64,000 nucleotides of DNA from Streptomyces sp. NBC_01016. Its GTDB lineage: Bacteria > Actinomycetota > Actinomycetes > Streptomycetales > Streptomycetaceae. Below are positions 50,400 through 58,780 of the stretch, piece by piece (position 1 is the first letter of the stretch; each line of letters starts with the position of its first letter). The position numbers and the translations under genes are program-made. Where the stretch lies: contig NZ_JAPEOQ010000001.1 in the NCBI RefSeq assembly GCF_026341035.1, forward strand, positions 4,340,001 through 4,404,000, written 5' to 3'. The notes beneath the pieces were generated by a model. The model worked only from the letters and a program-made list of their open reading frames with translations. It was not told the DNA's origin and searched no databases.

Positions 50400-51611
50400 C
50401 TACGTCGTCGCCACGCGTCGCGTCGCGAAGCCGATCGTGGCCGCCACGGCGGCGAGCAGCGCCACGCTCGTCAGGGCCGTGGACAGCGAGAACCAGTCCG
50501 CCATGAAGCCGATCGCGGGCGGCCCGAGCAGCATGCCGCCGTAGCCGAGCGTGGACGCGGCCGCGACGCCCGTGGGCCCGGCGAGCGCCCCGGCCCGTTC
50601 GATCGCGACGGGGAAGAGGTTCGCGAGGCCGATCCCGGTGATCGCGAAGCCGATCAGCGCGAGCCACACCGTGGGCGCCAGCGAGCCGAGCAGCATGCCG
50701 ACCGCGCCGGTGAGGCCGCCGGCCACCAACGTCCTTGTCCTGCCGAGCCGTTCGAGCAGAGCCGTGCCGGTGAGTCGGCCGATCGTCATGGCGAACGCGA
50801 AGCACGAGTAGCTGGCCGCCGCGATGCCCGGGTGGGCGTGCAGGTCCTGCTCCATGTGCAGCGCGCTCCAGTCGGCCAGCGCCCCCTCGCCGTACGCCGT
50901 GCACAGCGCGATGAGCCCGAAGACCAGGACGAGGAGGCGGGTGCGGTTGTCGATACGCGTGCTGGTGCGGGGAGCCTCGGTGTCGGGCGTACGGTCCACG
51001 GGGCCCGGTGCCGGGTGGCGCAGCAGTGTCGGGGCGGCGCACGCGGTGACGACCAGGCCGATGACGGCGATCGCCATCAGGTGTTTGGTGGGTGTCAGGT
51101 GTGCCGCGACCAGTCCGCCGAGGCCCGAGCCGATCATGCCGCCGAGGCTGAACGCGGCGTGGAAGCTGGGCATGATCGGCCTGCCGAGGGCGCCGACCAG
51201 GTCGACGGCGGCGCTGTTCATCGCCACGTTGATGCCCCCGTACGCCGCCCCGAACGCCAGCAGGACGAGGCCGAGCGCGAGGGGTGAGTGCGTGAGCGGC
51301 GGCAGGATCACGGTCAGCGGGAGCAGCACACCGCACGCGACGGTCACCGCGTGCGAGCCGAAGCGCCGGCACAGCCGCCCGGTCAGCATCATCGTGATGA
51401 CGGCACCGGCGGAGACGCCGAGTAGCGCGAGGCCGAGGGCGCTCGCGGACGCCCCGGTCTGCGCCTTGACGGCGGGGATGCGCACCACCCAGCCGGCGAA
51501 GACGAAGCCGTCGAGCGCGAAGAACGCGGTGAGGGCCAGGCGCAGGCGGGCCAGGGACGCGGCGCGGGGGTCGTCGGCGCTGACGGCCCGGAGTTTGTTC
51601 AGTAGCGGCAC
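50400..51611 (-). CDS. MFS transporter (YbjJ-like)
   Basis: 403 residues with about 12 membrane helices. ALTAFFALDGFVFAGWVVRIPAVKAQTGASASALGLALLG at the start and the GINVAMNSAAVDLVGALGRPIMPSFHAAFSLGGMIGSGLGGL stretch are marks of the YbjJ-type branch. The substrate is unknown. It starts at GTG 51611 without a ribosome site, directly behind a good promoter, so it is probably leaderless. Confidence 0.88.
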   Translation of the reverse strand: MPLLNKLRAVSADDPRAASLARLRLALTAFFALDGFVFAGWVVRIPAVKAQTGASASALGLALLGVSAGAVITMMLTGRLCRRFGSHAVTVACGVLLPLTVILPPLTHSPLALGLVLLAFGAAYGGINVAMNSAAVDLVGALGRPIMPSFHAAFSLGGMIGSGLGGLVAAHLTPTKHLMAIAVIGLVVTACAAPTLLRHPAPGPVDRTPDTEAPRTSTRIDNRTRLLVLVFGLIALCTAYGEGALADWSALHMEQDLHAHPGIAAASYSCFAFAMTIGRLTGTALLERLGRTRTLVAGGLTGAVGMLLGSLAPTVWLALIGFAITGIGLANLFPVAIERAGALAGPTGVAAASTLGYGGMLLGPPAIGFMADWFSLSTALTSVALLAAVAATIGFATRRVATT

Positions 51612-51617
51612 AAAGTG

Positions 51618-51646
51618 AGAGTAGGACGGGGTGCCGGGGCAATCAA
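51618..51646 (-). promoter_or_regulatory. Promoter of the MFS gene, leaderless arrangement
   Basis: Minus-strand -35 TTGATT (51641-51646), exact 17-bp spacer, -10 TACTCT (51618-51623), then 6 nt to the GTG start codon at 51611. Confidence 0.6.
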
Positions 51647-51713
51647 GCCCGCTCTTGGGACACGAGCCCGCGGGGTCCGGGGCGGAGCCCCGTGACGTGG
51701 GGACACGCGCGGG

Positions 51714-52493
51714 TCACACCGTGAGCACCCGCACGCCCGCCTCTTCGAATCGCTCCAGCGTCGCCTTGTCCGCCGCCGTGTCCGTGACGAGGATGTCCAC
51801 CTGCGCCACGTCGCAGATCCGGGCGAACGCCCTGTGGCCCAGCTTGCTGGAGTCGGCCGCGACCACCACGCGCTCCGCCCGCTCGCACAGCATCCGGTTG
51901 ATCGCCGCCTCCGCCTCGTCGTGCGCGGACGCGCCGTGCGTGACGTCGAGGCCGACGACGCCGAGCACCGCCGTGTCGAGCGTGACCTGGCCGAGCACGC
52001 CGTCGGCGAGCGGGCCGATCAACTCGTACGACTGCGGGCGCGCGACCCCGCCGGTGAGCACGATCTTGAACTGGGGCCGCACCGCGAGCTCGTTGGCGAT
52101 GTTGAGCGCGTTCGTGACGATCGTCAGGGCGGGCGTCCCGGACGCGAGGTCGGGCCGGACGGCGAGCGCCCGCGCCACCTCCGTCGTGGTCGTGCCGCCG
52201 GTGAGGCCGACCGCCTCACCCGGCGTGACGAGTTCCGCGACGGCCTTCGCGATCCGCTGCTTCTCGGCGGCGCCGAGCGCGGACTTGTAGCGCAACGGGA
52301 GTTCATAGCTGACGCCGTGCACGACAGCGCCGCCGCGGGTGCGCACCAGCATCTGCTGCTCGGCGAGCCCGTCGAAGTCGCGGCGGATGGTCGCGGCGGA
52401 GACGCCGAGCTCGCTCGCCGCGTCCTCCACGTCCAGGCGCCCGCGCTCGACCAGCAGTTCCAGGAGGGACTTCCAGCGGGCGTCGCGGGACAT
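51714..52493 (-). CDS. DeoR/GlpR-family (AgaR-like) transcriptional repressor
   Basis: 259 residues from ATG 52493 with GGAG 6 nt upstream. RWKSLLELLVERGRLDVEDAASELGVSAATIRRDFDGLAEQQMLVRTRGGAV is the DeoR HTH, and the sugar-phosphate-sensing domain follows (VGLTGGTTTTEVARAL, IVTNALNIANELA, GVVGLDVTHGASAHDEAEAAINRM, VVVAADSSKLGHRAFARI). It is divergent from a SIS/aldolase operon, which it most likely represses until a sugar phosphate binds. Confidence 0.92.
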   Translation of the reverse strand: MSRDARWKSLLELLVERGRLDVEDAASELGVSAATIRRDFDGLAEQQMLVRTRGGAVVHGVSYELPLRYKSALGAAEKQRIAKAVAELVTPGEAVGLTGGTTTTEVARALAVRPDLASGTPALTIVTNALNIANELAVRPQFKIVLTGGVARPQSYELIGPLADGVLGQVTLDTAVLGVVGLDVTHGASAHDEAEAAINRMLCERAERVVVAADSSKLGHRAFARICDVAQVDILVTDTAADKATLERFEEAGVRVLTV

Positions 52494-52578
52494 CGGCGGC
52501 TCCAACTCGTCGTTCGTTTCGGCGGTACGTGCGGTGGTGCATTCGGTGGCACGTCGGTGGCACGACCTTAACCGGCAT

Positions 52579-52626
52579 GCGCACGAATGCTTGATTGTGC
52601 GCGAAAGCTCGCTATATCTTGCAAGA
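52579..52626 (+). promoter_or_regulatory. Promoter and operators of the SIS/aldolase operon
   Basis: -35 TTGATT (52591-52596) and -10 TATATC (52613-52618), 16 bp apart. GCGCAC (52579-52584) and GTGCGC (52597-52602) flank the -35, and the palindrome TCTTGCAAGA (52617-52626) overlaps the start-site side of the -10. These are probable DeoR-type repressor contacts. Confidence 0.5.
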
Positions 52627-52684
52627 ACACGCATCCAGTGAGCGCGCCCCAGAGGCGTGACCAACCGCGGAGTGGGGGCACGGC

Positions 52685-53602
52685 ATGAGCAACGACCAAG
52701 GCCGGACGGGCCACAAGGAAAGCCACGTCGAGAACGAACTGAACAGCCAGCCGGAGTGCTGGACGCGGGCCGCCGGGCTCGCCACCCGGCACAAGGCGGC
52801 GCTGCCCGCGGCGGGGGAGCGGGTGGCGATCGTCGGCTGCGGCACCTCGTGGTTCATGGCGCAGGCCGCAGCCGCGCTGCGCGAGCAGGCAGGGCAGGGT
52901 GAGACCGACGCGTTCGCCGCGTCGGAGTTCCCGGTGGGCCGCTCCTACGACCACGTGATCGCGCTGACCCGGTCCGGCACCACCACCGAGGTCCTCGACC
53001 TCCTCGCCGCCCACCGGGGCAGGGCCCGCACCACGGCGATCACCGGCGACCCGGCCACCCCGATCGCGGACGCCGCGGACGACCTGGTCGTCCTCGACTT
53101 CGCCGACGAGCAGTCGGTCGTCCAGACCCGCTTCGCCACCACCGCCCTCACGCTGCTCCGCGCGCACCTGGGCCTGCACTCGGAGCAGGCAGTCGCGGAC
53201 GCGCGCACGGCGCTCGCCGAGCCGCTGCCCGAAGGCCTCGTGGACTGCGAGCAGTTCACCTTCCTCGGCCGCGGCTGGACGGTCGGCCTCGCGAACGAGG
53301 CGGCGCTCAAGATGCGCGAGGCGTCCCTGTCGTGGACCGAGGCGTACCCGGCGATGGAGTACCGCCACGGCCCCATCAGCATCACCACCTCCGGCACCGC
53401 GACGTGGATGCTCGGCGAGGCGCCCGAGGGTCTTGCCGCGCAGGTCGCCGCGACCGGTGGGCTCTGGATCGAGGGCCGCCTCGACCCGCTGGCGGAACTG
53501 GTCCGCGCCCAGCGCCTCGCGGTCGCCGTCGCGGCCCGCAGGGAGCTCGACCCGGACCGCCCGCGTCACCTCACCCGCTCGGTGATCCTCGACGCCAACT
53601 GA
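52685..53602 (+). CDS. SIS-domain protein (AgaS/GlmS-isomerase-like)
   Basis: 305 residues from ATG 52685. Two SIS subdomains: VAIVGCGTSWFMAQAAAAL with VIALTRSGTTTEVLDLLAAH, and FTFLGRGWTVGLANEAALKMREASLSWTEAYPAMEYRHGPISITT, which resembles the isomerase half of glucosamine-6-phosphate synthase. It would convert an amino-sugar phosphate to a ketose phosphate, with loss of ammonia in AgaS-type enzymes. It is followed 34 bp later by a class II aldolase. Confidence 0.88.
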   Translation: MSNDQGRTGHKESHVENELNSQPECWTRAAGLATRHKAALPAAGERVAIVGCGTSWFMAQAAAALREQAGQGETDAFAASEFPVGRSYDHVIALTRSGTTTEVLDLLAAHRGRARTTAITGDPATPIADAADDLVVLDFADEQSVVQTRFATTALTLLRAHLGLHSEQAVADARTALAEPLPEGLVDCEQFTFLGRGWTVGLANEAALKMREASLSWTEAYPAMEYRHGPISITTSGTATWMLGEAPEGLAAQVAATGGLWIEGRLDPLAELVRAQRLAVAVAARRELDPDRPRHLTRSVILDAN

Positions 53603-53636
53603 CCCTCTCCGTACAGGACTTGAGAAGGGAGGGGCA

Positions 53637-54488
53637 GTGCCCCTCGCAGCAACAGGGACCCTCGTCGGCGCGGCGGCGGCCCGGCGCGGCGCCGTGGCCG
53701 CGTTCAACGTGATCACCCTCGAACACATCGAGGCGGTCGTCGCGGGCGCCGAGGCGGCGGACGCCCCCGTCATCCTCCAGATCAGCGAGAACGCCGTGCG
53801 CTACCGCTACGGCCGGCTCCTGCCGCTGGCCCGCGCCGCGGTCGCGGCGGCCGAGTCCGCGCGCGTCGACGTGGGCCTGCACCTGGACCACGTACAGAGC
53901 GACGAACTGCTGCGGCAGGCCGCCGACGCCGGGTTCGGTTCGGTGATGTACGACGCCGCGCGGCTGCCCTACGACGAGAACCTCGCCGCGACCCGCGCCG
54001 CCGCCGACTGGGGGCACGCCAACGGCCTTTGGGTGGAAGCGGAGTTGGGCCAGGTCGGCGGCAAGGACGGCGCCGCGCCCCTGGACGCGCACGCGCCCGG
54101 CGCCCGCACCGACCCCGGCGAGGCCCGCGCCTACGTCACCGACACGGGCGTGGACGCGCTCGCCGTCGCGGTCGGCTCCTCGCACGCGATGACCACCCGC
54201 ACCGCCACGCTCGACCACGACCTGCTCAAACGGCTGGCCGACGGCCTCGACGTGCCGCTGGTGCTGCACGGCTCGTCCGGCGTGCCCGACGACGAACTGG
54301 CGGCGGCCGTCCGCGGCGGCATCGCCAAGGTCAACGTGGGGACGGCCCTGAACATCGCGATGACGTCCGCCATCCGCGAGTTCCTCACCGCGCACCCGGA
54401 GGCGGTCGACTCCCGCAAGTACCTCAAGGTGGCGCGCGAGGCGATGGTGCGCACCGTGAGCGAGCTGATCGGGGTGGTGCGCGGATGA
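53637..54488 (+). CDS. Class II ketose-bisphosphate aldolase (KbaY/FbaA-like)
   Basis: 283 residues from GTG 53637 with a GGGAGG-type site. AAFNVITLEHIEAVV, VGLHLDHVQSDELLRQAADAGFGSVMYDAARLPYDENL (His82-x-Asp84-His85), EAELGQVGG, AVAVGSSHA and LVLHGSSGVPDDEL...GIAKVNVGTALNIA define the zinc aldolase. It cleaves a ketose-1,6-bisphosphate such as tagatose- or fructose-bisphosphate. Its last codons begin a 34-bp tandem repeat that continues past the stop. Confidence 0.9.
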   Translation: MPLAATGTLVGAAAARRGAVAAFNVITLEHIEAVVAGAEAADAPVILQISENAVRYRYGRLLPLARAAVAAAESARVDVGLHLDHVQSDELLRQAADAGFGSVMYDAARLPYDENLAATRAAADWGHANGLWVEAELGQVGGKDGAAPLDAHAPGARTDPGEARAYVTDTGVDALAVAVGSSHAMTTRTATLDHDLLKRLADGLDVPLVLHGSSGVPDDELAAAVRGGIAKVNVGTALNIAMTSAIREFLTAHPEAVDSRKYLKVAREAMVRTVSELIGVVRG

Positions 54489-54593
54489 GGGGAGCGGGGT
54501 GATCGGGGCGGTACGCGGCTGAGGGAGCGAACCGCTCGGGTTGGTACGCGCCTGAGTACAGCGAACCGATCGGGGCGGTACGCGCCTGAACGG
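54467..54593 (+). repeat. Four tandem copies of the aldolase 3' end (about 34 bp)
   Basis: Units begin at 54467, 54501, 54534 and 54568 with GATCGGGG-like starts (GCTCGGGT in the third) and contain GGTNCGCGNNTGA. Unit 1 is the real aldolase tail (Ile-Gly-Val-Val-Arg-Gly-stop). Units 2-4 repeat the tail and stop codon in diverged form (IGAVRG, LGLVRA, IGAVRA). The last unit is truncated. Confidence 0.8.
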
Positions 54594-54598
54594 CCGTC

Positions 54599-55285
54599 CT
54601 ACGGGCGCCAGTACACGGACTTGACCCAGATCGTGGCGAGCGCGTCGATGGCGCGCTCCTCGTCCGCCGCGGTGTCCGCCGCGGTCCCGGTCCCGCTGTC
54701 GCCGTGCCCCATCCAGATGTAGCAGGAGTGCTCCAGCATCGCCGAAAGGGCCGACGCCGTCAGCTCGGGGTCGGCCCCGGGGCAGTACCCGTCCTTCTGC
54801 GCCCGCCGGATCTCGGCCGCGATCATCCCGGTGCCCTCGGCGCGGATCGCCAGCCACCGTTCGCGGAACTCCTCCTCCAGCATCGACGCCTGGAACACCC
54901 CGACGAGTTCGCCGCGGTGCCTGCGGTACGTGTGCCAGAACGCGGCCACCGCCTCGCGCAGCGCCTCCTGGGGTGCGAGGCCCGCGCGGTAGGGCCGCTT
55001 CGTGAGCTCGGACGCCTCGTGGTGGAAGTCCTCGGCGAGCGCCGCCAGCAGGTCGGCCTTGGTGTCGTAGTAGTTGTAGAACGACGCCACCGACTTGCCG
55101 GCCTCGGCCGCGATGTCGCTGATCCGGGAGTTGAGGTAGCCGTCCCTGGCGAACACGGTCCGGGCCGCGGCGCGGAACGCCTCGTCCGTCTCCCGCCCCT
55201 TCCGGGTCGCCTTCGCCGCGCGCTCGGCGCCAGGACGGGTCGCCGTCGTCGCCTTGCGCGCGGGCCTGACGGTGTGTCTCCGCAT
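54599..55285 (-). CDS. TetR-family transcriptional regulator of the catabolic cluster
   Basis: 228 residues with an Arg/Lys-rich 30-residue N-terminal tail. The HTH is EAFRAAARTVFARDGYLNSRISDIAAEAGKSVASFYNYYDTKADLLAALAEDF. The C-terminal domain contains VFQASMLEEEFRERWLAIRAEGTGMIAAEIRRAQKDGYCPGADPE, as seen in regulators of acyl-CoA catabolism. It lies at the edge of the 55-64 kb cluster and is the best candidate to bind the 28-bp palindrome at 57486. Confidence 0.88.
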   Translation of the reverse strand: MRRHTVRPARKATTATRPGAERAAKATRKGRETDEAFRAAARTVFARDGYLNSRISDIAAEAGKSVASFYNYYDTKADLLAALAEDFHHEASELTKRPYRAGLAPQEALREAVAAFWHTYRRHRGELVGVFQASMLEEEFRERWLAIRAEGTGMIAAEIRRAQKDGYCPGADPELTASALSAMLEHSCYIWMGHGDSGTGTAADTAADEERAIDALATIWVKSVYWRP

Positions 55286-55372
55286 GCTGCGGCCTCCCCT
55301 CTTGCCGCCGCGATGCTATCCGGATCGGCCCCGCACCAGGGACGACGGGTGGGACGGGGCGGTTGGGCGGTG

Positions 55373-56875
55373 TTACGACACCCGGCGCGCGTGCCCGGCC
55401 CAGAACGGTTCGCGCAACGGCCCCTTGAGCACCTTTCCCGTGGCATTGCGCGGCAGGCGGGTGGCGACGGTGATGCCGGTCGGCGTCTTGAAATGGGCGA
55501 GCCTCTCACGCGCCCAGGCGAGGAACGGTTCGGGCGCGAACCCGCCCTCCGCGTCGACGGGGACGAGCACGGCGTGCACCGTCTCGCCCCAGCGCGGATG
55601 CGGAACGCCGATGACCGCGACCTCGCGGACCGCGGGATGCGCCGCGAGCACCGCCTCCACCTCCGCCGGGTACACGTTCTCACCGCCGGACACGATCATG
55701 TCATTGAGCCGGTCGACGAGGGTGAGATAGCCGTCGTCGTCGATCGTCCCGATGTCCCCGGTGCGGTAGAAGCCGTCGTCGGTGAGCACTTGGCGGGTGG
55801 CGTCGGGATCGTTCCAGTAGCCGGGGAAGGGGGCCGCCCCGCGCACCTGGACCTCGCCGTGTTCACCGAGCCGTATCTCCCAGCCCAGTGAGGGGCGGCC
55901 CGCGGTGGCGAGGTGCCCGCGGGACACGTCGTGGTCGGCGGGTGTCAGCGAGCTGATCGGCAGCGGTCCCGTCTCGGTGCTCGCGTACGCCTGCCGGAAC
56001 CGGCAGCCCAGCGTGGTGACGGCCCGCTCCAGCATCTCGGGCCGGATCGCCGACGCCCCATACACCACCTCGACCAGCGCGGACAGGTCGGGCGGTGTCG
56101 CGCGCGAGGCCACTTCCGCCGTCACCGCGTCCACCAACGTCGGTACGAGCTGGGTGAGTTGGATGCGGCGCGCGGCCAGCTCGTCCACGAACCGGGCCGG
56201 CGCGAAACCGTCCAGCAGGTGCAGATGGCCGCCGGTGAACAGGGCGTAGCCCAGATTGACGAGCCCCGCGACGTGGAACAGCGGCAGCGCGCTCAGGTGC
56301 CGGGCGCCCGGCACGGCCTCCGGCACCTCCAGGGACATGAAGGTGGCCGCCGAGATCAGCATCTCGTGGGTGACCGGCACGAGTTTGGGCCGCCCGGTCG
56401 TGCCGCTGGTGTGCAGCAGCGCGCAAGGAGCGGAGGTCAGCATGCGTTCGTGAGGGCGTACGGGGGTCGGGTCGCCGATGGGGGCGTCGGGCGTCAGCGA
56501 AAGGACGGCACCGCCGAACCCGCCACCCTCGCCGAGGAGTTGGGCCCCTGCCTCGCCCGTCACCACATGACGTACTTTCATCATGTCCAGCAGCACGGCA
56601 ACTTCGGGCGCGGCGAGGCGCCAGTTCACCGGCGCGGGCAGCGCCCCGGCCCGGAGCAGGCCGAAGAGCGCGACCGCCCACTCCACCCTGTTGTGCGCGA
56701 GCAGCGGGACCACGTCGCCCGGTGCCACCCCGGCCGCCGCGAGGCGCGCCGCCTCGCGCTCCACCGCGTCCGCCAGCTCCGCGTAGCCGAGCTCGCCGCC
56801 CCGGTCGTCGCTGAGCGCGATCCGGTCGGCGTCGTGCGCGGCGCGCCAGTCCAGTACGTGCTGCCAGGCCGGCAC
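55373..56875 (-). CDS. Acyl-CoA ligase (AMP-binding, class I adenylate-forming)
   Basis: 500 residues from GTG 56875. ALLHTSGTTGRPKLVPVTH is the P-loop (A3), QAYASTETGPLP the A5 motif, GFYRTGDIGTIDDDGYL the A7 motif, and RNATGKVLKGPLRE holds the catalytic Lys (A10). It activates a carboxylic acid to the acyl-CoA. It follows the VOC gene by 3 bp on the same strand and is clearly paralogous to the ligase at 58781 (compare VAPGDVV and VNWRL blocks), so the cluster has two ligases. Confidence 0.92.
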   Translation of the reverse strand: MPAWQHVLDWRAAHDADRIALSDDRGGELGYAELADAVEREAARLAAAGVAPGDVVPLLAHNRVEWAVALFGLLRAGALPAPVNWRLAAPEVAVLLDMMKVRHVVTGEAGAQLLGEGGGFGGAVLSLTPDAPIGDPTPVRPHERMLTSAPCALLHTSGTTGRPKLVPVTHEMLISAATFMSLEVPEAVPGARHLSALPLFHVAGLVNLGYALFTGGHLHLLDGFAPARFVDELAARRIQLTQLVPTLVDAVTAEVASRATPPDLSALVEVVYGASAIRPEMLERAVTTLGCRFRQAYASTETGPLPISSLTPADHDVSRGHLATAGRPSLGWEIRLGEHGEVQVRGAAPFPGYWNDPDATRQVLTDDGFYRTGDIGTIDDDGYLTLVDRLNDMIVSGGENVYPAEVEAVLAAHPAVREVAVIGVPHPRWGETVHAVLVPVDAEGGFAPEPFLAWARERLAHFKTPTGITVATRLPRNATGKVLKGPLREPFWAGHARRVS

Positions 56876-56878
56876 GGG

Positions 56879-57451
56879 TCAGCCGGCCGTAGTCGGAGGG
56901 ACCCGGTCGGCCGCGGTCCGCGGGGTGTGGGCGACATCGCCGGGTTCGCCCATCTCCCGGCGCCAGCAGGCGAATTCGAGCAGGATGCCGTCCGGGTCCT
57001 GGAAGTAGAAGGACCGCACGAAGACGCCGTCGTGCAGCTTCTCGGCGTATCCGTCCTCGCTGTCGTCGTGGTCGATGACCGGGCTGACCCGGACGCCGTC
57101 CTCCTTGAGCTTGGCGCGGTACTCCAGGAACCGCTCCTCGGGCACGTTGATCGCGACGTGGTTCATGGTGCCGACCGCCGAGATCCACTCGCCGATGCCC
57201 GGCACGGTCACCGGCCGGCTCACGCCCGGCACGGCGTCGGGCGCGTCGGCGAACCAGAAGAACGCCAGCGCGTTGCCGCCGCCCATGTCGAAGAAGAAGT
57301 GCTGCCCGGCGCCGCCGGGGAACTCGATCGTCTTGATCAGGCGCATGCCGAGGACCCGTGTGTAGAAGTCCACCGTGCGCTCCATGTCCGCACACACCAG
57401 GGCGAGATGGTTGACCCCGCCCAGCTCGTACTTCGGGTTCCGCCATGTCAT
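56879..57451 (-). CDS. VOC-family dioxygenase/isomerase-like protein
   Basis: 190 residues. GGVNHLALVCADMERTVDFYTRVLGMRLIKTIEFPGGAGQHFFFDMGGGNALAFFWF is the first VOC module; TMNHVAINVPEERFLEYRAKLKEDG and FYFQDPDGILLEFACW form the second. The His, His and Glu expected for a metal site are all present. It may be a ring-cleaving or isomerising enzyme. It is first in an operon with an acyl-CoA ligase, and a 28-bp palindrome lies upstream. Confidence 0.85.
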   Translation of the reverse strand: MTWRNPKYELGGVNHLALVCADMERTVDFYTRVLGMRLIKTIEFPGGAGQHFFFDMGGGNALAFFWFADAPDAVPGVSRPVTVPGIGEWISAVGTMNHVAINVPEERFLEYRAKLKEDGVRVSPVIDHDDSEDGYAEKLHDGVFVRSFYFQDPDGILLEFACWRREMGEPGDVAHTPRTAADRVPPTTAG

Positions 57452-57485
57452 GTGCCGGACCTCCTGTCGTCGACCGGTGAATCCT

Positions 57486-57513
57486 GTTCTGAATCTAAAC
57501 TCAGATTCAGAAC
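57486..57513. promoter_or_regulatory. 28-bp palindromic operator of the catabolic cluster
   Basis: GTTCTGAATCT and AGATTCAGAAC, perfect 11-bp arms with a 6-bp spacer, lie centrally between the divergent VOC/ligase and hydrolase/ligase operons. TAGGGT (57519-57524) just after it is a possible -10 for the plus strand. The size and symmetry suit a TetR dimer pair. Confidence 0.7.
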
Positions 57514-57574
57514 TGCGCTAGGGTGCCGACGCATCAGGCGTTCGGGAGCCGTTCTCGTCAGAGGAGGCAGCGCA

Positions 57575-58693
57575 GTGCACGACATCACCAGGGAATTCGT
57601 CGGGTTGGCATCGCCGCTGGTGGGGCGGGCGGGGGCCGGTGGCCATCCCTGCCAGGGCATCTACCACTGCCCCGAGGGACACCGCCCGACCACGGCGTTC
57701 ATCGCCACCCACTACAACGTGGACTTCTCCGAGCACTACTTGGCGTCGTATCTCGCCGAGCGGGGCTACGGCTTCCTCGGCTGGAACACCCGGTTCCGCG
57801 GGAACGAGCCGTACTTCCTCCTCGACCACGCGCTGGCGGAGATCGGTGTCGGGGTGCGCTGGCTCAAGGAGGTCGCGGGCGTCGAGCGCGTCGTGCTGCT
57901 CGGCAACTCCGGCGGCGGCTCCCTGATGGCCGCCTACCAGTCGCAGGCGGTCGAGCCGAATGTGCTGCCCACGGCGGGCGGCCGTCCCGTGGACGCCATC
58001 CAACACCTGGACGCGGGCGACCTGTTCGTGGCCCTGGCCGCGCACTCGGGGCGTCCCGAGGTGCTCACGAACTGGATGGACCCCTCGGTCACGGACGAGA
58101 CCGACGCCCTCTCCGTCGATCCGGACCTCGACCCCTTCGGCCCGCGCAATCCGGCCCCGTACGACGCGGAGTTCCAGCGGCGCTACCGGGCGGCGCAGCG
58201 GGCCCGCAACGAGCGGATCACCGACTGGGCGCTCGAACGGCTCGACGCGCTGCGCGGCACACGCGCCCGCGACCAGCTCTTCCAACTCCACCGCACCTGG
58301 GCCGACCTGCGGATGATCGACCCGGCCATCGAGCCGTCGGACCGCCGCCCCAACTGGTGCTATCTGGGCGATCCCGCCCGCGCCAACTACGGCATGTTCG
58401 GCATCGGAACGCTCTCCACGCTCCGTACCTGGCTGTCGATGTGGAGCCTGCGCACCTCGCAGTGCATTGCCGCCCCGCACCTGGCCCGGATCACCGTGCC
58501 GTCCCTCGTGGTGCACGCCACGGCCGACGCCTGCGTGTACGACAGCGACGCGGACGCGTTGTTCCGCCATCTCGCCGCCCCGGACAAGCGCCTCGAAACC
58601 GTCAAGTCCGACCACTACCTCCAGGAGCCGGACGGCACCCGGTCCCTGGCCGCGGACCTGATCGCGAACTGGGTGGCGGAACGCACGCCTTGA
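57575..58693 (+). CDS. Alpha/beta hydrolase
   Basis: 372 residues from GTG 57575 with GAGGAGG upstream. LNWN-like core strands are followed by VVLLGNSGGGSLMAAYQSQA, with the nucleophile Ser in GNSGG; the C-terminal VPSLVVHATADACVYDSDADALF and VKSDHYLQEP supply the Asp and His. The first half (TTAFIATHYNVDFSEHYLASYLAERGYGFLGWNTRFRGNEPYFLLD) is typical of alpha/beta hydrolases that attack acyl or ring-opened products. It begins the plus-strand operon of the cluster. Confidence 0.85.
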   Translation: MHDITREFVGLASPLVGRAGAGGHPCQGIYHCPEGHRPTTAFIATHYNVDFSEHYLASYLAERGYGFLGWNTRFRGNEPYFLLDHALAEIGVGVRWLKEVAGVERVVLLGNSGGGSLMAAYQSQAVEPNVLPTAGGRPVDAIQHLDAGDLFVALAAHSGRPEVLTNWMDPSVTDETDALSVDPDLDPFGPRNPAPYDAEFQRRYRAAQRARNERITDWALERLDALRGTRARDQLFQLHRTWADLRMIDPAIEPSDRRPNWCYLGDPARANYGMFGIGTLSTLRTWLSMWSLRTSQCIAAPHLARITVPSLVVHATADACVYDSDADALFRHLAAPDKRLETVKSDHYLQEPDGTRSLAADLIANWVAERTP

Positions 58694-58780
58694 AGCGCAT
58701 CGAGACGTACGTGGCCGGATGGAGACGTACGGACGTACGGAAACGAGTGGAGAGTCACGTCGACGGATGGAGGCGCACGG

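Noticed and set aside
55913..57574. N-terminal extension of the alpha/beta hydrolase frame to 55913
   Set aside because: The upstream part runs antisense to the ligase and VOC genes; a GTG with a strong ribosome site at 57575 and the operator at 57486 mark the true start.
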